Positions 47,475-56,017 of a DNA stretch of 64,000 nt are shown here, in pieces. The notes below the pieces were generated by a model that did not search any database, had not been told where the DNA came from, and saw nothing but the letters and a program-made list of their open reading frames with translations. A program made the translations under genes and the position numbers. Position 1 is the stretch's first letter. Every line of letters starts with the position of its first letter. This DNA comes from Streptomyces sp. CG 926. GTDB taxonomy: Bacteria; Actinomycetota; Actinomycetes; Streptomycetales; Streptomycetaceae. Location of the stretch: assembly GCF_003148825.1 (NCBI RefSeq), contig NZ_QGGZ01000003.1, forward strand, positions 248,001 to 312,000, given 5' to 3'.

Positions 47475-48599
47475 TCACCGCTCCCTGACGCGGGCAGCGC
47501 GTACCCGGGCATCGATGCCCCCGGCGACCTCCTGCTGGCGTTCGTCGTCGGAGTGCTGGTAGATCATCGCGGCCTTCTCCGAGGACTGGCCGGCGCGGAC
47601 CATCGTGTCCTTCAGCGTGGCGCCCGACTGCGTCGACAGGGTGTGGCCCGTGTGGCGCAGGTCGTAGAAGCGGAAGTCCTTCGGGAGGCCTACCTTCGCT
47701 CGGGCCTTGGCCCACTTGCGGCCGAAGGACGTGCGCCGGAACGGCGCTCCCTTCTCCCCCACGAACAGCAGCCCGTCGGGCTCCTTCTCCGCGAACCAGT
47801 CCAGGTGCCGCTTGACCTCCATGAAGAGGAAGGCCGGCAGGTGGATGGTGCGGACCCCCGCCGTGGACTTGGTGTCGCCCTTGACGCGGCGGCCGGTGTT
47901 CAGTTCCGGGGCCGCCTCGGTGATCCGCACGGCGAGAGGGTCCAGGGTGACCGAGGTCCGGCGCAGGGCCGCCTGTTCCTCCGGGCGCATCGGGCCGTAG
48001 GCGCAGAAGTAGACCATCAGTCGCCACCGCGGGCCCATGGCTTCGGCGAGGGCGTCGACCTGGGCGACGGTCGCAGTCGAGCGCTCCTTGGCCTGCTCGC
48101 TGCCCGCACCCCTGATGCGGCACGGGTTGCGGCGGATCAGCTCGTCGTCGGTCGCCGTCTCCATGATGGCCTTCAGCAGCCGGTAGGACTTGGCGACCGT
48201 CGTGCTGCCGGTGGCGGCCAGGCGTTCGGCCCGCCAGGTCCGTACGACCGGCGGGGTGATCTCGTCCAGGTCGAGGTCACCGAAGCCGGGGAGGACGTGG
48301 AGGCGCAGGAGGCGGCGGTACAGCTCGTCCGTGGTGGCGGCGAGGCCCCGCTCATCGACCCACTTCAGCGCGTACTCCTCGAAGTTGACCTTGCCCGCGT
48401 CGGGGTCGGTCCACAGGTTGCGCTGGATGTCGGCGTTGACGAGCGTGAGCCAGTCCTGTGCCTGGGTCTTCGTCTCGAAGGTCTCCGGGGCGGTGCGCCG
48501 GCTTCCGTCAGGTGCCCAGTAGCGGACCTGCCAACGGCCGGACGGGAGCTGGCGGGTGGTGCCGAATTCGCGCCGCCGCTGCGGCTTGCGGGCCGCCAT
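47475..48599 (-). CDS. int: tyrosine site-specific integrase
   Basis: 374 aa. Arm-binding/SAM-like N-terminal half, then the catalytic domain: box I Arg in YGPMRPEEQAALRR, box II FYDLRHTGHTL and the nucleophile Tyr in AAMIYQHS. Its C-terminal motif SEKAAMIYQHS recurs in the integrase remnant beside att core 2, so the two are related tRNA-targeting integrases. Its ATG shares one base with the xis stop (TGATG). Confidence 0.95.
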   Translation of the reverse strand: MAARKPQRRREFGTTRQLPSGRWQVRYWAPDGSRRTAPETFETKTQAQDWLTLVNADIQRNLWTDPDAGKVNFEEYALKWVDERGLAATTDELYRRLLRLHVLPGFGDLDLDEITPPVVRTWRAERLAATGSTTVAKSYRLLKAIMETATDDELIRRNPCRIRGAGSEQAKERSTATVAQVDALAEAMGPRWRLMVYFCAYGPMRPEEQAALRRTSVTLDPLAVRITEAAPELNTGRRVKGDTKSTAGVRTIHLPAFLFMEVKRHLDWFAEKEPDGLLFVGEKGAPFRRTSFGRKWAKARAKVGLPKDFRFYDLRHTGHTLSTQSGATLKDTMVRAGQSSEKAAMIYQHSDDERQQEVAGGIDARVRAARVRER

Positions 48600-48817
48600 C
48601 AGGCCGCCTTCCGGAAGCGGGAACGCGCTTCGCGGAGGGTGGGGACCGTGTGCGCGACGATGTACGCGGCCAGGACGCTCTCGGCGATACGGACGTGCTT
48701 GCCCACCTTCACGTAGCGGATGCGCCGCTCGGAAATGAGCCGACGGATGAAACGCACGCCGGTACCGAGGCGTTCCGCGACCTCATCGACGGCGAGGAGA
48801 CGATCGCCAGAATTCAC
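48599..48817 (-). CDS. xis: excisionase (HTH_17)
   Basis: 72 aa from GTG 48817. LLAVDEVAERLGTGVRFIRRL, then YVKVGKHVRIAE is the winged helix of recombination directionality factors. The frame is open to 48979, but GGGGAGGAGGTG places the start here. Coupled to int. Confidence 0.85.
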   Translation of the reverse strand: MNSGDRLLAVDEVAERLGTGVRFIRRLISERRIRYVKVGKHVRIAESVLAAYIVAHTVPTLREARSRFRKAA

Positions 48818-49003
48818 CTCCTCCCCGGCGTAGGTCCCACCGGCGATTCCATTTCCAATCTTCGCGCCCACCCCTTCAGGGGTGAGGGTTTTCCGGGCAG
48901 GGATTATCGGCGATCGACGCAAGGGTGTCCTCTCGTGAAATGGACATGGGTATGACACGGGCTGGATCGGTAGGTGCACCGACTGAACTCAATGGTCTGG
49001 AGA

Positions 49004-49028
49004 ATCCCCGGTTTGGGAAACCGGGGAT
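49004..49028. terminator. hairpin between the XRE gene and xis
   Basis: Perfect 11-bp stem ATCCCCGGTTT / AAACCGGGGAT, loop GGG, directly after the XRE stop. Terminator, or an operator for the repressor. Confidence 0.6.
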
Positions 49029-49034
49029 CGTCGC

Positions 49035-49319
49035 CTATATTGCGCCCAGCCCGGCCGCCTGGAGGCGTGCCGACGGGCTCCCGAGGAGTGCCCGAGGAGG
49101 CGTTCCGAGGGCTGCTGCGATGGCTACGAGGTCATCGACATCACAGCGACGGACGGTGCGCTCGATGCGGGAGAGCGCGGTGAAGGTCATGGGCCGGCCG
49201 AGGGCGCGGACGCGGGCGGCGAGCTGACGCTGGGAGTAGCCGCGGGCAACACGGGTGCGCTCGATGGCGCGGGCAGCTGACCGGCCTGCTGGGCCGATTT
49301 CAAGAGATCGCGGTGGCAT
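49035..49319 (-). CDS. XRE-family repressor of the element
   Basis: 94 aa. HTH_3 domain: RGYSQRQLAARVRAL, FTALSRIERTVR, DVDDLVAIAAALGTPPRALL. Divergent from the DUF3631 gene across a 270-bp region, an arrangement typical for a lysogeny-type switch controlling excision and replication. Confidence 0.85.
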   Translation of the reverse strand: MPPRSLEIGPAGRSAARAIERTRVARGYSQRQLAARVRALGRPMTFTALSRIERTVRRCDVDDLVAIAAALGTPPRALLGSPSARLQAAGLGAI

Positions 49320-49590
49320 TGGTGTGTTGTAACTTCCCGTGCGGCCCGATGGGAACCCTTTTCCTGTCTGCCGTGAGCGATGCGCCGACAGTCGGCGATG
49401 ATTTCGCCAACCGGGATTCTGGGCCTACCGTTACGGGGCCGGAAAACCTTTTAGGAGTCTTAGAGCAAACTCTGGACTTCTGGGCCCGGGGTGTGGCTGT
49501 GTTGTCCACACCCCGGCCACGCCGGATTTCCCTGCCCAGTTTCCGAGAGGTGACCGCTAGCGCGGCGCCAACGAAGGAGCCGCCCCCTTG

Positions 49591-50853
49591 ATGCCCAATA
49601 CCCCCGACCCCGCCACGGCCCCGACGAAGGCGGTATGGCCGGCGGTCGCCGTCCCCGGCCAGCCCGGCACCCACCGCGCCCTCCCGGAGGCCGAAGTACC
49701 CGAGCCGAAGGCCCCGCCCGCTCCTCCCAGTTCCGGTCGCATCGGTCCCCGTACGCAGGGCGATCAGGTGCTGGCCGACCTGGCCGCGCAGATCGAGCGG
49801 TACGTGGTGCTGCCCAGCGCGGAGGCGCTCACGGCGGTGACGCTGTGGGTGGCGGCCACGCACCTGCAGAGGGTCTGGCAGCACGCGCCGCGCCTGGCGG
49901 TGGTCGGTCCGGCCAAGCGGTGCGGGAAGTCCCGCCTCCTCGACGTGATCACCGAGACGGTCCACGACCCGCTGATCACCGTGAACGCTTCGGCGGCGGC
50001 GATCTTCCGGTCGATCGGTGAGACGGATCCGCCGACCCTGCTGGTGGACGAGGTCGACACGATCTTCGGCTCGGCGAAGGTCGCGGAGAAGAACGAGGAG
50101 CTTCGGGGCCTGCTCAACGCGGGTTTCCAGAAGAGCCGTTACACGCTGCGTGTCGCCGGGCCGAACCACGAGGTGGTCCGCTTCCACACCTTCGCGATGG
50201 CCGCGCTCGCCGGCATCGGGGACCTGCCCGACACGATCATGGACCGGTCCGTGGTCATGCGGATGCGTCGCCGCAGGAATGGCGAGAAGGTCTCGGAGTT
50301 CCGAGCCTTCCGCGACACCCCCGCCCTGCACGCTGTACGCGACCAGCTCGCCGCGTGGCTACCCCCGCGCGGCAAGGAGGCGATCGCGCTGATGCCCGTC
50401 TCCATGCCGGTGGAGGACCGGGCCGCGGACACCTGGGAGCCGCTGGTCATCGTCGCCGACCTCGCCGGAGGCAACTGGCCCGAGCGGGCCCGCACCGCGT
50501 GCCGGGCGATGACCGCACACGAGGCCGCACTCGACCAGGACAACTCGCTGCACACCCGGATCCTGGTCGACATCCGGCGCGTCTTCGCCGCCTGCGACAA
50601 CGCGGCGGCCCTGCCCACCAGGACCCTCCTCGCCATGCTCAACCGCGACGAGGAAGCACCGTGGGCCGGCCTCGGCACCCAGGGCGTGTGCCCGCGTCGC
50701 CTGCAGCTTCTCCTGAAGCCCTACGACATCAACTCCTCCACGCGCCGCTTCCCCGACGGGACCCAGGCCAAGGGCTTCACCCGCGCCCAGTTCGTGGACG
50801 CCTGGGACCGGTACTGCCCGCCCGAAGCCCCACCCGAGCCGTCCGGGGCCTGA
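49591..50853 (+). CDS. DUF3631 replication-associated ATPase
   Basis: 420 aa from ATG 49591 (TTG 49588 is an alternative). P-loop APRLAVVGPAKRCGKSRLL and Walker B PTLLVDEVDTIFG, then the DUF3631 C-terminal domain ending KGFTRAQFVDAWDRYC. These proteins resemble replicative helicases of phages and plasmids and are probably the Rep function of this element. Followed by an iteron-like array. Confidence 0.85.
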   Translation: MPNTPDPATAPTKAVWPAVAVPGQPGTHRALPEAEVPEPKAPPAPPSSGRIGPRTQGDQVLADLAAQIERYVVLPSAEALTAVTLWVAATHLQRVWQHAPRLAVVGPAKRCGKSRLLDVITETVHDPLITVNASAAAIFRSIGETDPPTLLVDEVDTIFGSAKVAEKNEELRGLLNAGFQKSRYTLRVAGPNHEVVRFHTFAMAALAGIGDLPDTIMDRSVVMRMRRRRNGEKVSEFRAFRDTPALHAVRDQLAAWLPPRGKEAIALMPVSMPVEDRAADTWEPLVIVADLAGGNWPERARTACRAMTAHEAALDQDNSLHTRILVDIRRVFAACDNAAALPTRTLLAMLNRDEEAPWAGLGTQGVCPRRLQLLLKPYDINSSTRRFPDGTQAKGFTRAQFVDAWDRYCPPEAPPEPSGA

Positions 50854-51291
50854 CCCGCCCCAACCCGTCCCACCCGTCCCACAAGCTGGCCGATCCACAC
50901 CTACAACGCCGCACGCACCGGCCACAGTCCGGCCCCGAGGCCCCAAGCGCGCCCAGGGCCCTGACCCCCACCGACCCGTACCACTCGTATCAGCGCAGGT
51001 CAGAGCGGGGACGAGTCGTAAGGGCGGGACGGCTCCACCCGTACCTGCGCCCGCGCACAGGCCTTCGCCCCCGCCGGGACTCCCGCTGCCTCACCTGACC
51101 CTCCTGCACCCGTCCCACCTGTACCGGACGAGGCCAGCGCAGGGACACCTCTGGGCAGCTGGGACGAGTCCGACCCGTACCAGCACGCCACCCGTACCTG
51201 CCCTGACCAGGCACGGGACGAGTGGGACGAGTCCCGGCCCACCACAGCCACCCTCACCCATCGCCGCCGCACCACCCTGGGAGCACCACGC
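50854..51291. other. iteron-like intergenic array (candidate origin)
   Basis: 438 bp without a gene. Thirteen 9-bp sites matching AC[CT][CT]GT[AC]CC or close variants: forward at 50863, 50872, 50974, 50983, 51037, 51108, 51117, 51173 and 51190, reverse (GGGACGAGT) at 51008, 51161, 51215 and 51224. Several are paired back to back. Position directly after a Rep-like gene suits a replication origin or ATPase-binding region. Confidence 0.55.
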
Positions 51292-52128
51292 TTGACCTCG
51301 CCCGCCTTCTCCTTCTCCCCCGCCTCCTCCCCGGCTCGGCCCAGCCTGGCCGTGGCGATCCGTACCGGGGTCGCGCTCATGGCGCTCGGCGCGTTCGCCC
51401 TGTCATACGACGCCCTGCGTCAGATGGCCGCCGCCAGCCATGTCCACCCAGCCCTGACGTACGTCTTCCCGCTCCTCGTCGACGGCTTCATCGCCTTGGG
51501 AATCGGTGCGCTCCTCGTCCTGCACGCCGGACCCCTCCGCGCCCGCCTCTACGTGGCCTCGCTCGTGGCCCTCGCCACCGCCACGAGCATCTGGGCCAAC
51601 GTGCTCCACGCCATCCGCCTCAACCAGCAGGCCCACCACAGCGGACTCCCGCTGGACGACATCACCGTGGGCGCCATCTCCGCCATCGCTCCGCTCGCAC
51701 TGGCGGGCGCCGTCCACTTCTACCTCCTCGTCCAGCGCCAACCCGCCACCCGCCACAACACCGCACCCTCCGACGCCGCCACGCGCCACAAGGCTCAAGC
51801 TGTGCCTGAACCTCACCGGGAGCCGGCGGCCGAGGCTGCTGCGCCAAAGCCCGTGGAAGCAGGCCAAGACGTGGCCGAGCCCATGCGGAAACAAGAGGCG
51901 GAAATCGACACCCCGCCCAACGGCACGGGACGCAAGCCCAGCGCCACCTTGGAGCAGGCCGTCGAGATAGGCCGCACTGCGCAGCGCGGGCGCGGCGGAC
52001 ACGCCTCCCGCCGCCACATCGAGGACGCCATCCGCAGCAAGGGCTTCACCGTCAACAAGGACCTTGCCGAGGAGGCCAAGGACATCCTCCAGTCCGAACT
52101 GGACGAGCGCCCCGCCTCCGTGCAGTGA
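51292..52128 (+). CDS. DUF2637 membrane protein (SpdB-like)
   Basis: 278 aa from TTG 51292 (encoded MTSPAFSFSP) after GGGAG. Four transmembrane segments in the first 150 residues (AIRTGVALMALGAFALSYDA, YVFPLLVDGFIALGIGALLV and two more), then a charged tail with an HTH-like end (GRGGHASRRHIEDAIRSKGF). DUF2637 proteins accompany transfer and spread genes of Streptomyces plasmids. Confidence 0.8.
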   Translation: MTSPAFSFSPASSPARPSLAVAIRTGVALMALGAFALSYDALRQMAAASHVHPALTYVFPLLVDGFIALGIGALLVLHAGPLRARLYVASLVALATATSIWANVLHAIRLNQQAHHSGLPLDDITVGAISAIAPLALAGAVHFYLLVQRQPATRHNTAPSDAATRHKAQAVPEPHREPAAEAAAPKPVEAGQDVAEPMRKQEAEIDTPPNGTGRKPSATLEQAVEIGRTAQRGRGGHASRRHIEDAIRSKGFTVNKDLAEEAKDILQSELDERPASVQ

Positions 52129-52135
52129 GCCGCCT

Positions 52136-52168
52136 CGGCCCACCCACACCGGTACCTCGGGTGGGCCG
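52136..52168. terminator. hairpin after the DUF2637 gene
   Basis: 10-bp stem CGGCCCACCC / GGGTGGGCCG, 13-nt loop, 10 bp after the stop. Terminator or part of the transfer origin. Confidence 0.5.
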
Positions 52169-52212
52169 GCCCCCCTCCCCTTCACCCACCCGCCCGTAAC
52201 GAGAGGCCCCGC

Positions 52213-52854
52213 ATGCCCGACCCGCACACGCCAGACCGCACCCTCCACCAGCCGCCCAACACCGGGACCACAGCCCCAGACCAGGCAGCAAGGTATGGCG
52301 TTGGACCGTCCAAGGGCCGGTCCAACACCGCCTCCGCCCCGGGGGTGGCGGAGGCGGGGCTCCGGCGCGAGGGCGCACCGGAGGGGGAAGGGAGCGCCGC
52401 CGTGCCCGTACGCGCCGCCGACGAAGCCGCGCTGTACCGCGTCGCCCGCCGCCGTGCCCGTGACACCGAGCAGCGCAAGATGCGCGTCGACGTCCGTTAC
52501 AGCCTCGACGAGCACACCGCGATCACCGCCGAGGCCCGCCGCCTGAACCTGGCCGGCGCGCGCCTCGTCGGCGCCATCGTCATGGCCCACCTGGAAGGCG
52601 ACCTCACCCTGCCCGACCAGCGCACCAGCCACGACGACCTGATCGACGAGCTGGCCGCCCTGCGCACCGAGGTCGCCAGGATCGGCTCCAATGTCAACCA
52701 GATCGCCCACAAGCTCAACGCAGGCGGCCATCCACACTCTGGGGACACCGCCGTCCTCTCGGAAGCAGGATGGGTCCTCGGCCTGGCCCGCGAGACCGCC
52801 ACATCGATCGATGTGGCGGCGGACAAGGCCGCCACGTTCAAGAAGGCGGCCTGA
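52213..52854 (+). CDS. mobC: MobC relaxosome protein
   Basis: 213 aa from ATG 52213 (GAGAGG upstream). The ribbon-helix-helix and MobC domain occupy the second half (MRVDVRYSLDEHTAITAEAR, VARIGSNVNQIAHKLNAGG). GTG 52402 lies behind a stronger GGAGGGGGAAGGGAG and would give 150 aa; the first 63 residues are low-complexity, so the shorter form is quite possible. Works with the relaxase at oriT. Confidence 0.85.
   Translation: MPDPHTPDRTLHQPPNTGTTAPDQAARYGVGPSKGRSNTASAPGVAEAGLRREGAPEGEGSAAVPVRAADEAALYRVARRRARDTEQRKMRVDVRYSLDEHTAITAEARRLNLAGARLVGAIVMAHLEGDLTLPDQRTSHDDLIDELAALRTEVARIGSNVNQIAHKLNAGGHPHSGDTAVLSEAGWVLGLARETATSIDVAADKAATFKKAA
52300..52356. other. paired inverted repeats, candidate oriT
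   Basis: GTTGGACCG-N9-CGGTCCAAC (52300-52326), immediately followed by CGCCTCCGCC-N8-GGCGGAGGCG (52329-52356). They lie just before the MobC conserved domain, and outside the gene if the start is 52402. Origins of transfer usually sit here, beside mobC. Confidence 0.5.
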
Positions 52855-54534
52855 TTGATCGCGAAGATCGGCAAGGCCGGCGCCAGCACTCACGGTGTAC
52901 TGCGCTACCTCTACGGGGCGGGACGCGCCAACGAGCACACCGACCCCCACCTGGTGGCGTCTTGGGACGGCTTCGCCCCGGACCCCGGCCGCGACGAGGC
53001 CGCCACACTCGCCCAGCTCGCCACCGCCCTCGACCTGCGCGTGAAGCAGGCCGGCGACCAAGCCCCCGACAAGCACGTCTGGCACTGCTCGGTCCGGGCC
53101 GCCCCGGAGGACCGGATCCTGTCGGACGAAGACTGGGCGGTGATCGCCCGCCGCGTCCTGAACGCCACCGGCATCGCGCCCGCCGGCGACCCCGACGCCT
53201 GCCGCTGGGTCGCCGTCCGCCACGCCGACGACCACATCCACATCGTCGCCACCAAGGTCCGCGGCGACCTCACCCCGGCCCGTCACTGGAACGACCGCCC
53301 GCGCGCCGACAAGGAACTCGTCGCCATAGAGGAGGAGTACGGCCTGCGACAGGTCCCACGCGGTGACCGCACCGCAGCCCGGCGTCCCACCCGCGCCGAG
53401 CAGGAGAAGGCCCGCCGCACCGGCCGTACGGTCACGCCGGCAGAGAGGCTGCGCACCACCGTCCGCACGGCCGTGGCAGCTGCCACCGACACCGAGGAGT
53501 TCTTCACCATCGTCCGCGGCACGGGCGTCCTGGTAAACGTCCTGCACTTCCCGTCCGGCGACATCCGCGGCTACAAGGTCGCCCTCCCCGACGACACCAA
53601 CGCCAAGGGCGAGCCCATCTGGTTCTCCGGCTCCACCCTCGCCCCCGACCTCTCCTACCCCAGGATCAGCGAACGCCTCGCACCCACCCGATCCGCCCCC
53701 GCGGACCAGCCCAGCCGTCGTCGTACGGCCTGGCAGCAGGTCACCGACGCGGCCACCCGCATCCCCGAGATCCTCGCCCAGGCCGACGACACCACAGCCC
53801 AGGCCCACATCACCGTGCTCGCCGAAACCCTCGACGCACTGCCCCTGATCGCTCCCGCCGACTACAAGCACCAGCTTGCCCAAGCAGCCACCGCCTTCGA
53901 GCGCGCCAGCCGTTCCCGCATCCGCGCCCACCCCCAGCAGGCCCAGGCCACACGGCGGGCGGTCAAGGCGATCGTTCGCGAGCCCGCCCCCAAGGACGGA
54001 GCCGTTCTCGCGATCCTCCTCGACGCCATCCTCCTGGCCGTCGTCGCAACACAGCACTGGCACCACACCCGCCACCACGACCAGCAAGCCGAAGCCGCCC
54101 GTCAGACAGCCGAGCACCTACGCAACACCTACCTGGCAGGCACCATCCAGCCCCTGGCAGTCGTCCACGAGCGCGGCCTCCACCTCGCCGTCTCGGTTGT
54201 GCAGCGGCAGGGCGTCATCGTCCGTCATGCCCTCCCGGACTTGGCCGACCAGATCCTTGCCGAGCCCGCTTGGCCTGCACTCGCCGCGACCCTTGCCGAC
54301 GCAGAGATCGCCGGCCTCGCCCCCGCAACCCTGCTCGCCGATGCCGCCCGCCACCGCGAGCTCGACACCGCCACCTCGATCAGCGACGTCCTGACCTGGC
54401 GCCTGCACCGCCTTGTCCACGCAACGGGTGAGGGGCCCGCTCGCCCAGACTCCGGCAGCACCACCCGCCGGGGCCCGAGCGCAGCTGCCCCCGGGCCCTC
54501 GCGGCAGCAACCGCCCCGCCGAAGCAGCAGGTAG
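52855..54534 (+). CDS. MobA-type relaxase
   Basis: 559 aa from TTG 52855, directly after the MobC stop. N-terminal relaxase domain with the metal-binding three-His motif HADDHIHIVAT and the preceding HVWHCSVRAAPEDRILSD. The C-terminal half is helical, with one hydrophobic segment (AVLAILLDAILLAVVA). MOBP/MobA-VirD2 family; nicks oriT and pilots DNA through a helper's conjugation machinery. Confidence 0.92.
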   Translation: MIAKIGKAGASTHGVLRYLYGAGRANEHTDPHLVASWDGFAPDPGRDEAATLAQLATALDLRVKQAGDQAPDKHVWHCSVRAAPEDRILSDEDWAVIARRVLNATGIAPAGDPDACRWVAVRHADDHIHIVATKVRGDLTPARHWNDRPRADKELVAIEEEYGLRQVPRGDRTAARRPTRAEQEKARRTGRTVTPAERLRTTVRTAVAAATDTEEFFTIVRGTGVLVNVLHFPSGDIRGYKVALPDDTNAKGEPIWFSGSTLAPDLSYPRISERLAPTRSAPADQPSRRRTAWQQVTDAATRIPEILAQADDTTAQAHITVLAETLDALPLIAPADYKHQLAQAATAFERASRSRIRAHPQQAQATRRAVKAIVREPAPKDGAVLAILLDAILLAVVATQHWHHTRHHDQQAEAARQTAEHLRNTYLAGTIQPLAVVHERGLHLAVSVVQRQGVIVRHALPDLADQILAEPAWPALAATLADAEIAGLAPATLLADAARHRELDTATSISDVLTWRLHRLVHATGEGPARPDSGSTTRRGPSAAAPGPSRQQPPRRSSR

Positions 54535-54567
54535 CCCGAAGGCTGCCACGGTCACTGGCGGCCTCCA

Positions 54568-54632
54568 TGTTCCTTTGGGGAACACCTGCGGTGTTCCCCA
54601 AAGGAACATCCGGGTTGTTCCCCGAAGGAACA
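54568..54632. repeat. three TGTTCC-N5-GGAACA palindromes, 24-bp period
   Basis: 17-bp palindromes start at 54568, 54592 and 54616, exactly 24 bp apart. The first two also form a 20-bp perfect inverted repeat (ATGTTCCTTTGGGGAACACC and its complement around TGC). Located between the 3' ends of the relaxase and Nudix genes. Terminator, partition-type or protein-binding locus. Confidence 0.75.
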
Positions 54633-54664
54633 AGGCGCATCCCGCTGTCCGCTCCGCCGAGGGG

Positions 54665-55102
54665 CTAAGCAGCGGGCTCCTCCGCCAGGGTGCCGTCGCT
54701 GGTGGCGCCCCGCAGAACGTGGGCGATCTCCTCGGGCTTGAGGTCGATGCCGCCGAGCCCTTCCACGGTCAGAGGGATCTGCTCCAGCGCGTATTCGCCG
54801 CGGCCCTCGGCGCTGAACTCGGGACCGGTGCGGTCCTCGAAGGACCAGGTCGCGATGCGGGCGAGGTAGAAGAGCTGGCGCTCGTCGTCGGACTCCAGTG
54901 TGTGGAGGAGGCGGACGATGTCGGCCTTCCCCGCGATCTCCTCGTGGATCTCCCGATGGAGGGCGGCTTCCCTGGACTCGTCGCTGGGCTCGACGCCGCC
55001 ACCAGGCAGCACCCAGTACTCCGGGATCTCCGGCTTGGTGCGGCGGATGACCAGCATCGTGTCGTCAGCGGTGACGAGAACGGCGCGAACCCGTTCGATC
55101 AT
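54665..55102 (-). CDS. Nudix hydrolase
   Basis: 145 aa. Nudix box GGGVEPSDESREAALHREIH followed by EEIAG fits G-x5-E-x7-R-E-U-x-E-E-x-G-U. Substrate unknown. 57 bp downstream of the APH-fold gene in the same direction; last gene of the peptide operon, or independent. Confidence 0.85.
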   Translation of the reverse strand: MIERVRAVLVTADDTMLVIRRTKPEIPEYWVLPGGGVEPSDESREAALHREIHEEIAGKADIVRLLHTLESDDERQLFYLARIATWSFEDRTGPEFSAEGRGEYALEQIPLTVEGLGGIDLKPEEIAHVLRGATSDGTLAEEPAA

Positions 55103-55159
55103 TTCCTCATGCCTTCTTGCTTGTTGGCGGTCTTACCCCAGCGACGTGAAGTGTGGACA

Positions 55160-56017
55160 TCAGGAAGCGTTCGAGCCGGTCTCGGCGACTGGAGGAAGAA
55201 CCCCCGTTAATCCCTCCGCGCGCTGGCGCAGCAGTGGCGCCAGCTCCACGTACCAGCCGCGGCCGACGGCTTGGAGCATTTCGGCGAGGGCGATCTGTTC
55301 GCCGATCCGGCCGGCGGGGGTGTCGAGGACGTCGGCGAATTCGGTGCGGATGCGTTCGGCGACTGCGGGGACGCGGAGGCTGTTGACGTAGAGCATGGCC
55401 GGGTCGTAGCCGACGGGGACGGCGCCCCAGCGTTCCCAGTCGAGGATGACGAGGGGGTGGTGGGTGAGGTTGGCCCACTGGAGGTCGGCGTGGCCGGTGA
55501 CGCGGTCGGTGATGGCCGGCGCGGGGATGCCGAGGAATTCGGGGAACACGCGGTCCGCCCAGGACTGGCGGATGGTCTCGCGGGGCGGCTCGGCGCTGCT
55601 GAGGGCGTCCAGGCTCTCCCGCAGCGCCGTCCACCAGGAGTTCGGGAGTTCCGGGTCCTCCGTGAGGTCGGGGGTTTCGGGGGAGATGACGGGCTGGGCG
55701 ATGTAGTCGATCAGCTCGGCCTCGAAGACGTAGTCCCCGCCCTCCCACCGGTACAGGTCGTGGAGGTGGGGGCGGGACACCTTGTCCGAGACCCGTTCCT
55801 CGGCGAGCGCGATGCCCTCGTTCCGGGTGGTGGGGGTCTTTGCGGCCTCGCCGCAGTGGACCCGGAGCCAGTGGCCGCTCTCGGTACGGGAGCCGATGGT
55901 GCGGCCGAGCCACCCCCAGGACAGCGGCCCCCTCGGCGCGGTGGCCAGGTGCGAGGAGGCAGTGGCGAGGGCGGCCTCCATGCGGGCCCTGGTGGTCTCA
56001 TCCTTGGGCGAGTACAT
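55160..56017 (-). CDS. APH-fold phosphotransferase
   Basis: 285 aa from ATG 56017. Kinase motifs: catalytic loop GHADLQWANL (H-x-D-x5-N) and metal site VILDWERWG. Aminoglycoside-phosphotransferase / choline-kinase superfamily. Overlaps the aldo/keto reductase gene by 20 bp, so co-translated. In this operon it may phosphorylate the peptide or a small molecule; antibiotic resistance is the alternative. Confidence 0.8.
   Translation of the reverse strand: MYSPKDETTRARMEAALATASSHLATAPRGPLSWGWLGRTIGSRTESGHWLRVHCGEAAKTPTTRNEGIALAEERVSDKVSRPHLHDLYRWEGGDYVFEAELIDYIAQPVISPETPDLTEDPELPNSWWTALRESLDALSSAEPPRETIRQSWADRVFPEFLGIPAPAITDRVTGHADLQWANLTHHPLVILDWERWGAVPVGYDPAMLYVNSLRVPAVAERIRTEFADVLDTPAGRIGEQIALAEMLQAVGRGWYVELAPLLRQRAEGLTGVLPPVAETGSNAS

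Noticed and set aside
51403..54117. 904-aa leftward open frame across DUF2637, mobC and relaxase genes
   Set aside because: Gly/Val/Asp-rich shadow produced by GC-rich third positions of the rightward genes; no motif, and it crosses three supported genes.
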